From an uncultured Lachnospiraceae bacterium (lineage in GTDB: Bacteria > Bacillota > Clostridia > Lachnospirales > Lachnospiraceae), in assembly GCA_949155905.1 (NCBI GenBank), contig CASCWU010000008.1, positions 1 to 60,638 on the forward strand: a stretch of 60,638 nucleotides of DNA, read 5' to 3'. The first letter of the stretch is position 1; each line of letters begins with the position of its first letter. Both the position numbers and the translations under genes were made by a program. Under the pieces are notes generated by a model. That model saw only the letters and a program-made list of their open reading frames with translations. It ran no database searches and had not been told where the DNA came from. Positions 43,720 to 53,244 of the stretch are shown one piece after another.

Positions 43720-46700
43720 CTATTTCGTCTGAAGTTCTTCTATGGAAATCCAGTGAGCATACAAGGTCTGCTTGCCTGCTGCCGTTATCTCCACTTCACT
43801 TTGCTCCGTAATAAGAGTCCCGCCGACCTCTGCCGTATACCAGCCCAGGAAATAATAGCCGCTCCTGGAAACAGCCGGCAATGCCGAATAATAGCTTCCT
43901 GGCATAACTGTCTTTCTGGTAAATTTTGGCGTCGCACCATTTCCGTCAAAGATAACGGCAATCGTATTCTCCTCCCAGTGAGCATATAAGCAGGTGGTGG
44001 CCGGTGTCGAAAGAATCGTCTCAGAGGTTATCTTTTCTCCGCCGTTCGGCGCTGTATACCAGCCTAAAAAGCGTTCCTCTCCCTTCGTCGGAACAGGCAA
44101 ATCCCCATACTTCCCTTCGTATGCAATCCTGACAGAAGCAGTCTCTACGATCCCTCCCTGGGCATCTAGTAACACCTCATAGGTATTTGGCGTCCAATGG
44201 GCAAAATAGGTTTTAGCCGAAGTAATCTCTGAGATATCCTGACCTGTAATCTCTGTCTTTCCGGTTTTGGTTGTATACCACCCATCAAAGGTATAGTATT
44301 CTCTCGTCGGAGTAGGCAATGTCCCATACATCGTCCCATATATCACCGAATATGGCTGTATCACCGGTTCTCCGCCATTGGCATGAAAGATAACGATAGC
44401 CTCCTTTGGAATCCAGTGAGCATACAGCGTATGCGGATCCCCTGATGCCACCTCTTCATCTCCTGTCACCTGTCTGCCTCCCTCTGGTTCTGTATAATAG
44501 CCTGCAAACATACTGCCCTTTTTACTCGGCAGAGGTATACTGGCCGATCCGCCATAGCTTCCCTCGTAACGCGGGGAGCGGCTGGTAGAATAGATAATCG
44601 AAGAAGTATTTGTTTCCGGATTTCGTATTACCATCGAGCCTCCGTTAAAATCATACTTTACCTTGATTTTTGCCTTTTCCCAAAGAGCATATACTGTATG
44701 ACTCTTCATCTCTTCTACATCCGTTGCAGAAGCAAGCTTCTTACCACCCTCCTTCGCCGTATACCAGCCTAAAAACTCATAGCCATACCGTTGCGGAACA
44801 GGCAAATTCCCATAGTTCTCTCCATAAAATACCTGTCTGGAGCCTTCCTCACAGCTTCCCTTGTTTGCATCAAAGGAAACTGTCGATTCTATTCCCTTCC
44901 ACTTGGCATAGAGGGTTTGCTTTGCTGTCACCTCAACCGTTGTACCGGCCTCTATCTGTTTTCCGGTGCTTCCGCTGCTCGTAAACCACCCCTGGAACAC
45001 ATAGCCGGTTCGTTCTGGAGTAGGAAGGCTTCCATAGCTCTGTCCATACGTTACGATTTTGCTCAAAGACGGCTTTTTGAATCCGCCCTCCCAAACGCGT
45101 CCGCCATTGGCATGAAAAACGATCTCCGGAGTAAGGACTTCCCAATGGGCATACAGGGTTTTAGCAGAAGCCCAATCTACTATAGAAGTGGACAATATCT
45201 GTACTCCCCCCGATTGTGCCGTAAACCAGCCAAGGAACTGATACCCGGTACGGCTCGGTGTTGCCATGCTGCTAAATTTTTCTCCATAATAAACGGTCTT
45301 GCTCTTTGTAGAACAACTTCCTCCATTTGCCTGATATGTCACCTTAGAAGAAACGCCTTTCCAATGTGCCGTCAATTCTGTCGGCACCAACAGATCTACC
45401 TTACTGGAAGCCGTCACCCTTGTATTTCCCAGATACCATCCCTGGAAGGTATAATTCGTTCGTTTCGGAGTCGGCAGTGTTCCATAAGTAGAACCATATT
45501 TCACGGTTTTCGCCGAAGAAGATACCGAACCGCCGTTTCCGTTGAAAAGAACTGTCGTTTCCAAGCCTTCCCAATGAGCATATAAAATATCTGCTGCATC
45601 AACGCTTGTCACTTTCTTTGCACTGGAGGAGGTTGAGGTATACCAACCAGTAAAACGATATCCTTCCCGCTCTGGAGTTGGAAAGGCAGCATAGCTCGTT
45701 CCCTTCGTTACACTGGTAGAATCCAAATCCACCTTCCCGCCGTTTGCCTTAAAAGTGACGGTATAGCTTTGATCATTCCAATGGGCATACAGTTTTTTCC
45801 CATAAGACGCATCCACCTTCATAGTAGAGGTAATCTTCCGTCCGCCGTTCTTTTCCGTATACCAGCCCTTAAATGTATGCCCGGACCAGGTTGGCGTTGG
45901 CAATGTTCCATACTTTTCTCCATGTTCTCTTAACCGATGCGTTTCCGGACTAGTACCACCGTTGGCATCAAACCAAAGATGATATACCTTCTTTTGCCAA
46001 TGAGCATACAGGGTATGAGCCTCCCTTACTGATACTACCGTATCCGAGGTTATTTTCGTTCCTCCGCTCTCCGTGGTATACCAGCCAAGAAAATCATAGC
46101 CTTCCCGCTCTGGTATCGGCAGTCCTTTATAGGTTCCCTGATAATATACAACGTAATGCGTACCGGAAACCTCTCCGCCCATCGGCGCCAACGTCAGTTG
46201 AATAGTGGCGCCTGTCCAAGAAGCATAAAGAGTATGATTTCCTGCTGTTGTCACCTTTGTGCTGGAGCTTACTTTTTTTCCATCCTCGGTACGCCATCCC
46301 GTAAAGGTATAGTTTGCTTTCTCTAACCCCGGTAAATCTCCATAGGATTCTCCAAACACCACAGAAACAGTCTTACTGCCGCTAGATGACCCCGGACCAG
46401 TATCCCGCAACGTCACCTGATAGGTATTTCCTTCCCAATGTGCATACAAAATTTCTGAGGTCGTAGCCTCTATTACTGTCTCCTCTGTCACTTCTTCTCC
46501 GGTACTGCCAGTAGAGGTATACCACCCAGTAAAATGATACCCCTCCCGTTTTGGCACCGGCAGGCTTCCGTATTTATCTCCATAGGAGTATACCCGTTCT
46601 GTCGTACTGACCCATTCGTGATCGACCAATATTTCCCCACCGTTTGCACGAAAGGTAATCGTTGGCTTTCTAATCTTCCAATGTGCATATAATGTACTGT

Positions 46701-48270
46701 CGGTCAGCTTCCAGCAGCTTGTATCATTCGTTATCAGCGTCCCGCCGGATGCCTTCGTATACCAGCCTGTAAAGTCATATCCCGTCCGCTTCGGCGTTGG
46801 CAGCGTCCCGTACTCTCCTCCATAATAAATCAGCTTGCTGTCCTTTGACACCGTTCCCTCCTGCGGATCAAAGGTGACAGTGGTTTCCTCCCCCTTCCAC
46901 TGCGCATATAACGTAAGCTCTCCATCTAAGGTCAGTTTACTAGTTGCCTTCACCGGAGTCTCACTGTTGATGCTGGTAAACCAGCCCTGGAACACATAAT
47001 GCTCCAGCTCTGGAACCGGAAGCTCTCCGTAGGTTTCCCCGTAAGCGATAAACCTGCTTTTTGGCTCCGACATAGTACCCCCGTTCGGATCAAATGTCAC
47101 CCGATATTCATTCATCCTCCAATGCGCATACAGAGTCTGATTCGCGGACAGATCTACGACGTCTGTCGCAAATACCTGTTTTCCTCCCTTCTCTTCCGTA
47201 AACCAGCCTAAAAATACCGCATGATCCTGATAATTCGGGGTCGGCAGTGTTCCATAGATGCCGTCGTTTTTCACGGTCTTGCTTTTTGGAGAAACACTCC
47301 CTTCCCCAGCTGAAAATGTCACCTGATATCCTTCCGAAATCCATTGAGCATATAGGACATGGTTTGATTTTGCTGTCACAACCGTATCCTTCTCTACAAT
47401 AGTTCCGCCATCCGCTGTGAGAGCCCATCCGTCAAAGGTATACCCTTCTCTGACCGGGGTCGGCAATGTTCCATAAGTTTCACTGACAACAACCTCCTTC
47501 GTCTGAGCAGGCATTATTCCTCCCTGCGGATCAAAGCTGACGGTGCTGACGGCTCCACGCCATCTGGCATAGAGCATCGTCGGAGAAAGGGTTGTTATGG
47601 TATCATTGGCTCTTACTTCGCTTCCCCCATATGCTTCCGTATACCAGCCTAAAAAGGTACAGCCTGGCTTCTCCGCCCTTGGCAGCGCTCCATATGCCTG
47701 GCCATATTGAACCATTTTCCGCTCCTGTGTCACCCTACCGCCGTTCGCGTGAAAATAAACGGCATAGGAAAGCGGATTCCAACGGGCATATAAGCTATGC
47801 TCTCCTGCTACTGATACGATATCCGTCTCTACCACACGTTGACCGCCCTGCGGCAATGTATACCAGCCAATAAATTCATAGCCCTTTCTTGTTGGAACAG
47901 GCATCGTGCCATAGGCTTCCCCATAGGTGACAGCCGACGTTTTTTTACTTACCGTTCCTCCTATTGCTTCCCAGACTACCTTTCCCTCTTTGGTAGTCCA
48001 ACGAGCATAAAGCCGGATCGTATCCTCGCTGGCCACCCTCGTTTCTGCCGAAACCTTTACTCCGCCAGTTTTTGCCGTATACCAGCCAGCAAAAAGACAT
48101 CCGCTCTTGCTTGGCTCCGGCAATGTCCCATATACCTGTCCAAACAGCACCGTCCGTTCAGTCTCCTTCACAGTTCCGCCATCTGGATCAAACAATAAGG
48201 TCGTCGGCTTGGCTGCCCAAACCGCATACAGCGCAGACACACCTTCCTCATAGCAATCGGTCTCCGTCAA
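43720..48270 (-). pseudogene. B-repeat surface protein, C-terminal part cut off by an integrated element
   Basis: About 1,500 codons encoding some 21 InlB-type B repeats (Listeria-Bacteroides repeat, PF09479), each about 70 residues with GWYT near the middle and LYAHW or a variant at the end. The frame enters from the element junction near 48262 without a proper start or signal sequence; only a TTG is available. The rest of the gene lies at 58288-60594 on the other side of the element. The C-terminus ends right after the last repeat (ISIEELQTK) with no LPxTG or other anchor. Originally a very large adhesin or matrix protein; now not expressed as such. Confidence 0.8.
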
Positions 48271-48307
48271 CCGCGTGCCGAGGGTTCGAATCCTTCTGCC
48301 CCTGCCA
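48258..48307 (+). other. tRNA-Trp-like 3' half at the left element end
   Basis: From 48258 the sequence resembles the anticodon arm of tRNA-Trp (CGGTCTCC, then AACCGCG with a changed loop), followed by a proper T arm (GAGGG, TTCGAAT, CCTTC at 48280-48296), the acceptor 3' strand TGCCCCT, discriminator G and CCA at 48305-48307. The 5' half is absent, so it is not a tRNA gene. It fits an element that normally inserts into the anticodon loop of a tRNA-Trp gene and carries a copy of the 3' end. Confidence 0.65.
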
Positions 48308-48313
48308 ATTTTT

Positions 48314-48350
48314 CCCCGGAAACTCTAGGGTTTCCGGGGTTTTCTTTTTT
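48314..48350 (+). terminator. Terminator carried with the tRNA-like end
   Basis: CCCCGGAAAC (48314-48323) and GTTTCCGGGG (48330-48339) form a strong hairpin followed by TTTTCTTTTTT, seven bases after the CCA. It would serve the tRNA gene when the element sits in its normal site. Confidence 0.8.
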
Positions 48351-48352
48351 GC

Positions 48353-48394
48353 TTTCTATCAGTTTCCAGCAGCTTTTCTATCAATTTTCTATCA
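48353..48394 (+). promoter_or_regulatory. Left integrase arm-type sites
   Basis: TTTCTATCA occurs at 48353-48361, 48375-48383 and 48386-48394 (spacing 22 and 11), in the same orientation as the three copies at the right end. Confidence 0.6.
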
Positions 48395-48403
48395 CCCAAT
48401 CCA

Positions 48404-49454
48404 TCAGGTGGGTTGATAGATGGCCTTCTCCATGGCAGCGGCCATGTCCAGCTTGGAATTTTTATCGACGTGGGCGTAGAAATTCAGCGTGGTGGACGCG
48501 CTGCCGTGGCCCAGCCACTGTTGTACCTGGACGATGGAAAAGCCCATGTTTAGCAGATTGCTGGCCGCACTATGCCTCAAGTCATGAAGTCTGACACTAG
48601 GTAAGCTGCTTTTTGAAATGATGTTATGGAACGTGCGGGACAGATAGTTGGGTGATATAACCGTTCCGTCTGCCCAGGTGCATACATAGTCGCTCTGTAT
48701 GTACCCTTTGCCGAGAGCAGCCTGTATGCGCTCCTGGTCGCGTTTCTGTGACCGTCAGAGTGCGGGTCTCGAAGTCGATATGCTCCCATTTCAGCCCAAG
48801 CACTTCACTCCTGCGAAAGCCATACACAGCGCATAGATTAACCGGCAGCTCTACCACGTTGCCAATGAACAGCGCCAGCAGGGTGTCTATCTCCGTCGGG
48901 TTTAGGAAACTTGCGTTGTATCGCTCGGCCTTTGGCTTTCTCGCGGTAGCAGCGGGATTATACTGGATTAGACTATCATGTACCGCGTCATTCAGCGCCT
49001 TGGATATCACCTGATGGTGGTGCCGGATAGACATAGCCGACAGCGTACCTTTACCGTTCTGTTTGCTCCCTGGCTGTTGTTTGGCCTGGTAATACGCGTC
49101 CAGGTCGGTGGGTTTCAATTCTTGCAACAATACCGGGTGCTGTTTGAAATACGGCACTATGTGATTAGCGACCATCGCTTGGTATGTGCGGTAGGTATTG
49201 GGCTTGATGTTCGCCCCAGCCCGCTTGATCCAGCGCTCTAGGTAATCAGCAAAGGTTAGCTGGCAGTAAGGCACTTCCTTAGCCTCCCACTCGTCTATCA
49301 AGGTGCGCAGAATCTTTTCAGCGTTACGTTTGTTCCCTCTCAGCGGTAGGTCGGTGGAGAACCACTTTTGCTTGCGCTTTCCGTTCTCGTCATGGAGATT
49401 CAGGACGGCATAATATTTGCCGCCTTTCGTTGTTACAAAGCCCGTGATTGCCAT
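48404..49454 (-). pseudogene. Element integrase (tyrosine recombinase), frameshifted
   Basis: The N-terminal part reads from 49454 through the arm-binding and core-binding domains to the catalytic arginine in YGFRRSEVLGLKWEHID and TLTVT. Then the frame is lost: the rest continues in another frame from about 48745 as QERIQAALGKGYIQSDYV and on to LHDLRHSAASNLLNMG, LGHGSAS and the nucleophile Tyr in LNFYAHVD, ending at 48404. Compared with relatives, the strand pair carrying the catalytic lysine is missing at the joint, so a deletion of some tens of bases is likely. The element probably cannot move with its own enzyme. Confidence 0.8.
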
Positions 49455-49485
49455 TTATTTACTCCTTTCGAGGCTTTCACACGCT

Positions 49486-49707
49486 TTACCTGATGGATTC
49501 CATTATAGCAGGTTTCGCGCCCTTATTCAAGCCCAAGAAGTCAATCACGCTGGCTTTCGGAATTATATACCTCTTCCCCACCCTCACCGTAGAGATTGCC
49601 CCACTTTGCAGTAGGCTATAAGCGGCATTTCTGCCGATGTGGAGCATTGTCTGTAAATCATCTACTGATACGACATCCGGGTAATTGCTAAACATAGCAT
49701 TTCCCAT
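49486..49707 (-). CDS. Excisionase-type small DNA-binding protein
   Basis: A 73-residue protein with a MerR-like winged helix: VSVDDLQTMLHIGRNAAYSLLQSGAI, then VRVGKRYIIPKASVIDFLG. This is the pattern of excisionases of Tn916-like and related elements, which bend DNA at the ends for excision. The ATG at 49707 has AAAGGAAG upstream; the longer frame to 49860 has no ribosome binding site. It lies 32 bp before the integrase, as usual. Confidence 0.8.
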   Translation of the reverse strand: MGNAMFSNYPDVVSVDDLQTMLHIGRNAAYSLLQSGAISTVRVGKRYIIPKASVIDFLGLNKGAKPAIMESIR

Positions 49708-49901
49708 ATGGCATACTTCCTTTACTTTCGGTATAAAGTGCATCACACAAGCCCACGTTGGCGCGTGGCGCGATACCAGCGAATGGTGACAACGGCTGAC
49801 TAAACCGTCCAGGCCAATCCCCCAGTACCCCCCTTTGACCCTGCGGTACGGGCGGTGCATTACTTGTGCGCTGCTATGAGGTTTTCAAGGTGCTATGTAG
49901 T

Positions 49902-50234
49902 TCAAGGAGCAAAGTCATAGATAATACTGTTAAGTATATCGAGTTTCTCGCCACACATCATTGGACGCAATTCTTCGAGAAACTCTAGCTGCACAGAACT
50001 GAGGGCTATCTTTGCTTTCGGCTTGGATTCCAGGGTATGTCCAGTGCAAATTCTAACTCCTCCGCCGTAGCGCCCTCGTACTGTTTCTATGGGGTATGAA
50101 CACATGAGTTTAAGAACGTCATTACGAACCGTTTCCCGCGAAACGCCGAACTCTCGCATAAAATAGGAATATGTCACTTGTTTCTTTTGACGTATGATTT
50201 CTATTTCAGCCTCACGGCGTTCCGTGGGAGTCAT
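49902..50234 (-). CDS. DeoR-type helix-turn-helix regulator
   Basis: A 110-residue protein with an N-terminal HTH (QKKQVTYSYFMREFGVSRETVRNDVLKL) followed by the wing YPIETVRGRYGGGVRI, and a short C-terminal helical part. The sugar-phosphate sensor domain of full DeoR proteins is missing. Proteins of this kind are common next to the integrase in elements of gut Firmicutes and may control excision or replication genes. The ATG at 50234 has GAGGGGGTGA upstream. Confidence 0.7.
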   Translation of the reverse strand: MTPTERREAEIEIIRQKKQVTYSYFMREFGVSRETVRNDVLKLMCSYPIETVRGRYGGGVRICTGHTLESKPKAKIALSSVQLEFLEELRPMMCGEKLDILNSIIYDFAP

Positions 50235-50373
50235 GTGTTCACCCCCTCTCTGCTCTCTTGCAGCTATCATAACAGGTAAAGGGCTGGGTTCACTTGGCCT
50301 TTAGAAAAGTTTTTGATAGATTTTTGAATTTGTTTATCACATTTCCAATTGCAATCTATAAATGGTTACAAGC

Positions 50374-50412
50374 AAAAAGACCGAACCAGCCTCACGGCTG
50401 ACCCGATCTTTC
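50374..50412 (-). terminator. Terminator of the peptide/ADP-ribosylation operon
   Basis: Minus strand AAAGATCGGGTCAGCC pairs across a four-base loop with GGCTGGTTCGGTCTTT and is followed by TTTTT, about 50 bp after the sirtuin stop. Confidence 0.8.
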
Positions 50413-50463
50413 ATATTAACAAAATTATTATAGAAGTATTACGCAGTCCAGCCCAAGTTGCAA

Positions 50464-51312
50464 CTAATAATGCTTAAAAAGTGCCTCCCCAATATCCCCA
50501 TCTATACAGATGGAACGCCCTGCGATTTCCTCCGGGCACACAGCTTGCCCCATGTTCACACACGCGTAAACCGCCCGAGGGTTCTCCGCCGTCATCTGCC
50601 AGAACGGGTACTTGATAATCCCCGGCGTGTTGTACCCCACCCCCAGTTCTAAACGCAGCACTCGACCGGCCCGGTGAGACTTGACGAAATCGCTATACCG
50701 TTCCGCAGCCTTTAGCCACCCCTCATCCTCCACAAAAGTATCGTCTGCCCGGAGATTCATACTCATGGGCGCGCCGCATTTGGGGCACCTCGGGATAAGC
50801 CTGGACGGTATTTTCATGCCCTCCTGCTCCTCCACCATGCGGCGCATGACATCCTCATTGTCATAGGTGTCGATATTGCACGGCCTGCTGCACTGGAACA
50901 GCCCATAGTCCCCTTGGGTGTAGAACAGCCGCTTTTTGTCGAAACCCGCTTTCTGGAAGCAATGGTCTACGTTAGTGGTCAGCACAAAATAATCCTTGTC
51001 CTTCACCAGTTCAAAAAGCTGGCTGTATACCGGCTTTGGCGGGTTCATATAGCGGTTGACACAGACAAACCGGCTCCAGTAAGCCCAGCGTTCCTCCGGG
51101 GTTTTGTAGGGGTAGAAGCCGCCGGAGTACATATCATGGAAGCCATACTTTTCCTCAAAATCCGAGAAGTATCTCTGAAAGCGCTCCCCGTCATAGGTAA
51201 ACCCCGCCGAGGCAGACAGCCCCGCTCCCGCGCCGATGAGCACAGTGTCCGCCTGTTCCAACGCGGCCCCTAACCGCTCAATTTCCGCCGAGCAATTCCC
51301 GGTAGATCTCAT
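50464..51312 (-). CDS. Class M sirtuin (SirTM), protein ADP-ribosyltransferase
   Basis: NAD-dependent enzyme of 282 residues. The nucleotide motif is GAGAGLSASAG (27-37), followed by TTNVDHCFQKAG with N114, and TQGDYG with Q133 where deacetylase sirtuins have the catalytic histidine. The N-to-Q distance of 19 equals that of the N118/Q137 pair I recall from the streptococcal SirTM. A zinc ribbon is formed by C141, C145, C176 and C179, and GVGYNTPGIIKYPF closes the site. SirTM proteins mono-ADP-ribosylate rather than deacetylate. It is last in the operon and overlaps the macrodomain gene by 35 bases; the ATG at 51312 is chosen for its AGGGACT-type site. Confidence 0.88.
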   Translation of the reverse strand: MRSTGNCSAEIERLGAALEQADTVLIGAGAGLSASAGFTYDGERFQRYFSDFEEKYGFHDMYSGGFYPYKTPEERWAYWSRFVCVNRYMNPPKPVYSQLFELVKDKDYFVLTTNVDHCFQKAGFDKKRLFYTQGDYGLFQCSRPCNIDTYDNEDVMRRMVEEQEGMKIPSRLIPRCPKCGAPMSMNLRADDTFVEDEGWLKAAERYSDFVKSHRAGRVLRLELGVGYNTPGIIKYPFWQMTAENPRAVYACVNMGQAVCPEEIAGRSICIDGDIGEALFKHY

Positions 51313-52042
51313 AGTCCCTGTCCTTGAACACATTAAAAATCACCTCCATACCGCCCCGATATTTCCGTACCGTTTCCACCGCGATTTCAGCCGCCCTCCG
51401 GTTTGGAAAGCGAAAGACCCCGGTGGAAACGCAGCAGAAGGCCACGCTCTTTATGCCCTTCTTTTGAGCGAGTTCCAGGCAGGAGCCGTAGCAATCTTCC
51501 AGCAGCTTTTCATCCTGCGGGGTGACCTCACCGCTGACGATCGGCCCTACCGTATGCAGAATGGAATCGCACGGCAGATTGTAAGCGCCAGTCATTTTGG
51601 CTGTGCCGGTAGGCTCCTCGTGTCCCTGTTTTCCCATGATCTCAGCACATTCCAGCCTCAGCTGCACTCCGGCAAAGGTGTGGATGGCATTGTCTATGCA
51701 GCCATGCCTCGGCATGAAGCACCCCAGCATCTGGGGATTGGCGGCATTGACGATGGCCCCGCACTTCAGCGTGGTGATGTCCCCTTGCCAAAGATAGACG
51801 CCCGGCTGGACAGGCTGCAGGCTCCGGTGATCCGTGATCCCTTTGCGGCAAATTTCCTCCTGCAAATACGCGTCCTGCACCTGCAAAAATTCACCGCTGA
51901 CAGGCATAGGTGGTCGCACGTTGAACAGGGCGCGGAGAAGCTGATTTTGTGCATCCATGCCTTTGGGTATCTCCAGGTCCCCGCCCCGCTCGGCCGCCAG
52001 CGCCTGTATCAGCCAAAGGCGGCGCTCTTCTTGTGTGCTCAT
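51278..52042 (-). CDS. Zinc macrodomain, protein ADP-ribose hydrolase
   Basis: Removes ADP-ribose from modified proteins. The macrodomain (about 80-250) has QGDITTLKCGAIVNAANPQ, the zinc-site segment LGCFMPRHGCIDNAIH (C108, H113, C115), TGTAKMTGAYNLPC, HTVGP and STGVFRFPNRRAAEIA. The helical N-terminal domain (1-78) is that of the macrodomains encoded beside SirTM. Its start overlaps the nitroreductase stop by four bases and it overlaps the sirtuin gene, so writer and eraser are produced together. Confidence 0.9.
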   Translation of the reverse strand: MSTQEERRLWLIQALAAERGGDLEIPKGMDAQNQLLRALFNVRPPMPVSGEFLQVQDAYLQEEICRKGITDHRSLQPVQPGVYLWQGDITTLKCGAIVNAANPQMLGCFMPRHGCIDNAIHTFAGVQLRLECAEIMGKQGHEEPTGTAKMTGAYNLPCDSILHTVGPIVSGEVTPQDEKLLEDCYGSCLELAQKKGIKSVAFCCVSTGVFRFPNRRAAEIAVETVRKYRGGMEVIFNVFKDRDYEIYRELLGGN

Positions 52043-52623
52043 GCGCGGATGATCCTCCCCTCCTTCCGGGGCTTATCAAGGGGCTTTGGCCCCTCCCGAT
52101 ACCCCAGCAGCAGGTGCCCCACCGGCGTCATATCCTCCGGGACGCCCCATTTCTGCCGCAGCTCCCGGCCATAGTCCGTGTCAAAGGTTTTCTCGGCCCT
52201 GCCGATATAGCAGGCCCCCAGCCCCAGGAAGTGGGCGGCCAGCCACATATTTTCCGCCATGAAAGCTACATCTTCGTGGGCATAGTACCCATCACGCACA
52301 AAGATGGTCAGCACAGTGGGCGCGCCGTAGAAGGCGTCCTTGATGCTCAAATCGTCCCGGATGCTGGGCTGTTCCGCCGACACAGGCCGGATCTTCTCAG
52401 GGTCGGCTGTCTGCACCATATCCATAGAGCGGTTCAGCCTGCCCAGCCGGAGGTTGACCTCCTTATCCTGGCAGACCACAATACGGGAATACTGGTTGTT
52501 CCCCGCGCTGGGGGCGTACAGCCCGGCCTGCAGGATCTGCTCCAACTTGCTTTCCTCAACTTGCCTGTCCTGAAACTTACGGATGGCGTGGCGGGTGATG
52601 ATTTTCTCTATCATTTCGTTCAT
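52039..52623 (-). CDS. Nitroreductase-family flavoprotein
   Basis: FMN-dependent oxidoreductase of 194 residues. ITRHAIRKFQDRQVEE at the start and APSAGNNQYSRIVV bind the flavin phosphate; NMWLAAHFLGLGACYIGRAE and VGHLLLGYREG complete the family pattern. Such enzymes reduce quinones, nitro groups or peptide thiazolines (or oxidise the latter). GGAGG precedes the ATG by five bases. Sitting between the lectin-fold and macrodomain genes, it may act on the peptide product or on the electrophile sensed by the HxlR regulator; both are guesses. Confidence 0.85.
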   Translation of the reverse strand: MNEMIEKIITRHAIRKFQDRQVEESKLEQILQAGLYAPSAGNNQYSRIVVCQDKEVNLRLGRLNRSMDMVQTADPEKIRPVSAEQPSIRDDLSIKDAFYGAPTVLTIFVRDGYYAHEDVAFMAENMWLAAHFLGLGACYIGRAEKTFDTDYGRELRQKWGVPEDMTPVGHLLLGYREGPKPLDKPRKEGRIIRA

Positions 52624-52633
52624 GGCGTCCTCC

Positions 52634-53242
52634 TTAATCCATACAGGTCACGTTGATCTCGGAGACAAACGCCTCCGTGCCAACATCTACAAAAATACCT
52701 ACAGAGCCATGCTGGCCTGCACCATGTTTCATGTTCTCCACAGAAAGGGCCAATTTCCCATTCAGATAAAACGCGGCCCGGTCATCCTCGATTACAGCTT
52801 TCATGGTGAACCACTCATCCAACGCAAAATCTACCGGCGCTTCATATTTTATAATACCAAATTCCCGGAAATAGTCGAACGTGTATCCAGGGTAGGAAAA
52901 ATACTGGCATCCATGGGCTTTCCGCACCAGATCTGTGCATCCCCGTCCATTGGTGGGCCGCACGTAGAATGATTCAAATTCCGAATCGGCCTCGTTGGCC
53001 CGGAACACGATGCCGATGAATCCCCGGGCAAAGTCCGGGGCATCCGGCAGAAGGCGGCTCAGCATCCTGCACTCGATCGTGCCGTTATGGAAGAGCAGTC
53101 CATTCGCTCGGGCATATGTGTTTTGGTCATACTGGTCGATCTTGTCTTTCTTCACCACCCGCAGGGCCGGTTTGCCGTCCAGCTCTACGGTATCTGTCGC
53201 GGTATGCACCGCCGTAAAATTTTCTTTCTTTATATCTATCAT
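52634..53242 (-). CDS. Concanavalin-type (LamG/DUF1080-like) single-domain protein
   Basis: A 202-residue protein with a jelly-roll fold pattern: alternating strands such as GLLFHNGTIECRML, GFIGIVFRANEADSEFESFYVRP, WFTMKAVIEDDRAAFYLNG and HGSVGIFVDVGTEAFVSEI. It resembles 3-keto-disaccharide hydrolase and LamG families, but no catalytic residues can be assigned. No signal peptide. The ATG at 53242 follows the radical SAM stop by two bases and has AAGGAGA upstream. A peptide- or glycan-binding role in the cytoplasm is possible; I do not know a precedent in this operon type. Confidence 0.7.
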   Translation of the reverse strand: MIDIKKENFTAVHTATDTVELDGKPALRVVKKDKIDQYDQNTYARANGLLFHNGTIECRMLSRLLPDAPDFARGFIGIVFRANEADSEFESFYVRPTNGRGCTDLVRKAHGCQYFSYPGYTFDYFREFGIIKYEAPVDFALDEWFTMKAVIEDDRAAFYLNGKLALSVENMKHGAGQHGSVGIFVDVGTEAFVSEINVTCMD

Positions 53243-53244
53243 GT

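Noticed and set aside
48258..48307. Functional tRNA-Trp gene
   Set aside because: Only the 3' half exists, the anticodon loop is altered, and the DNA to the left is B-repeat coding sequence rather than the D arm.
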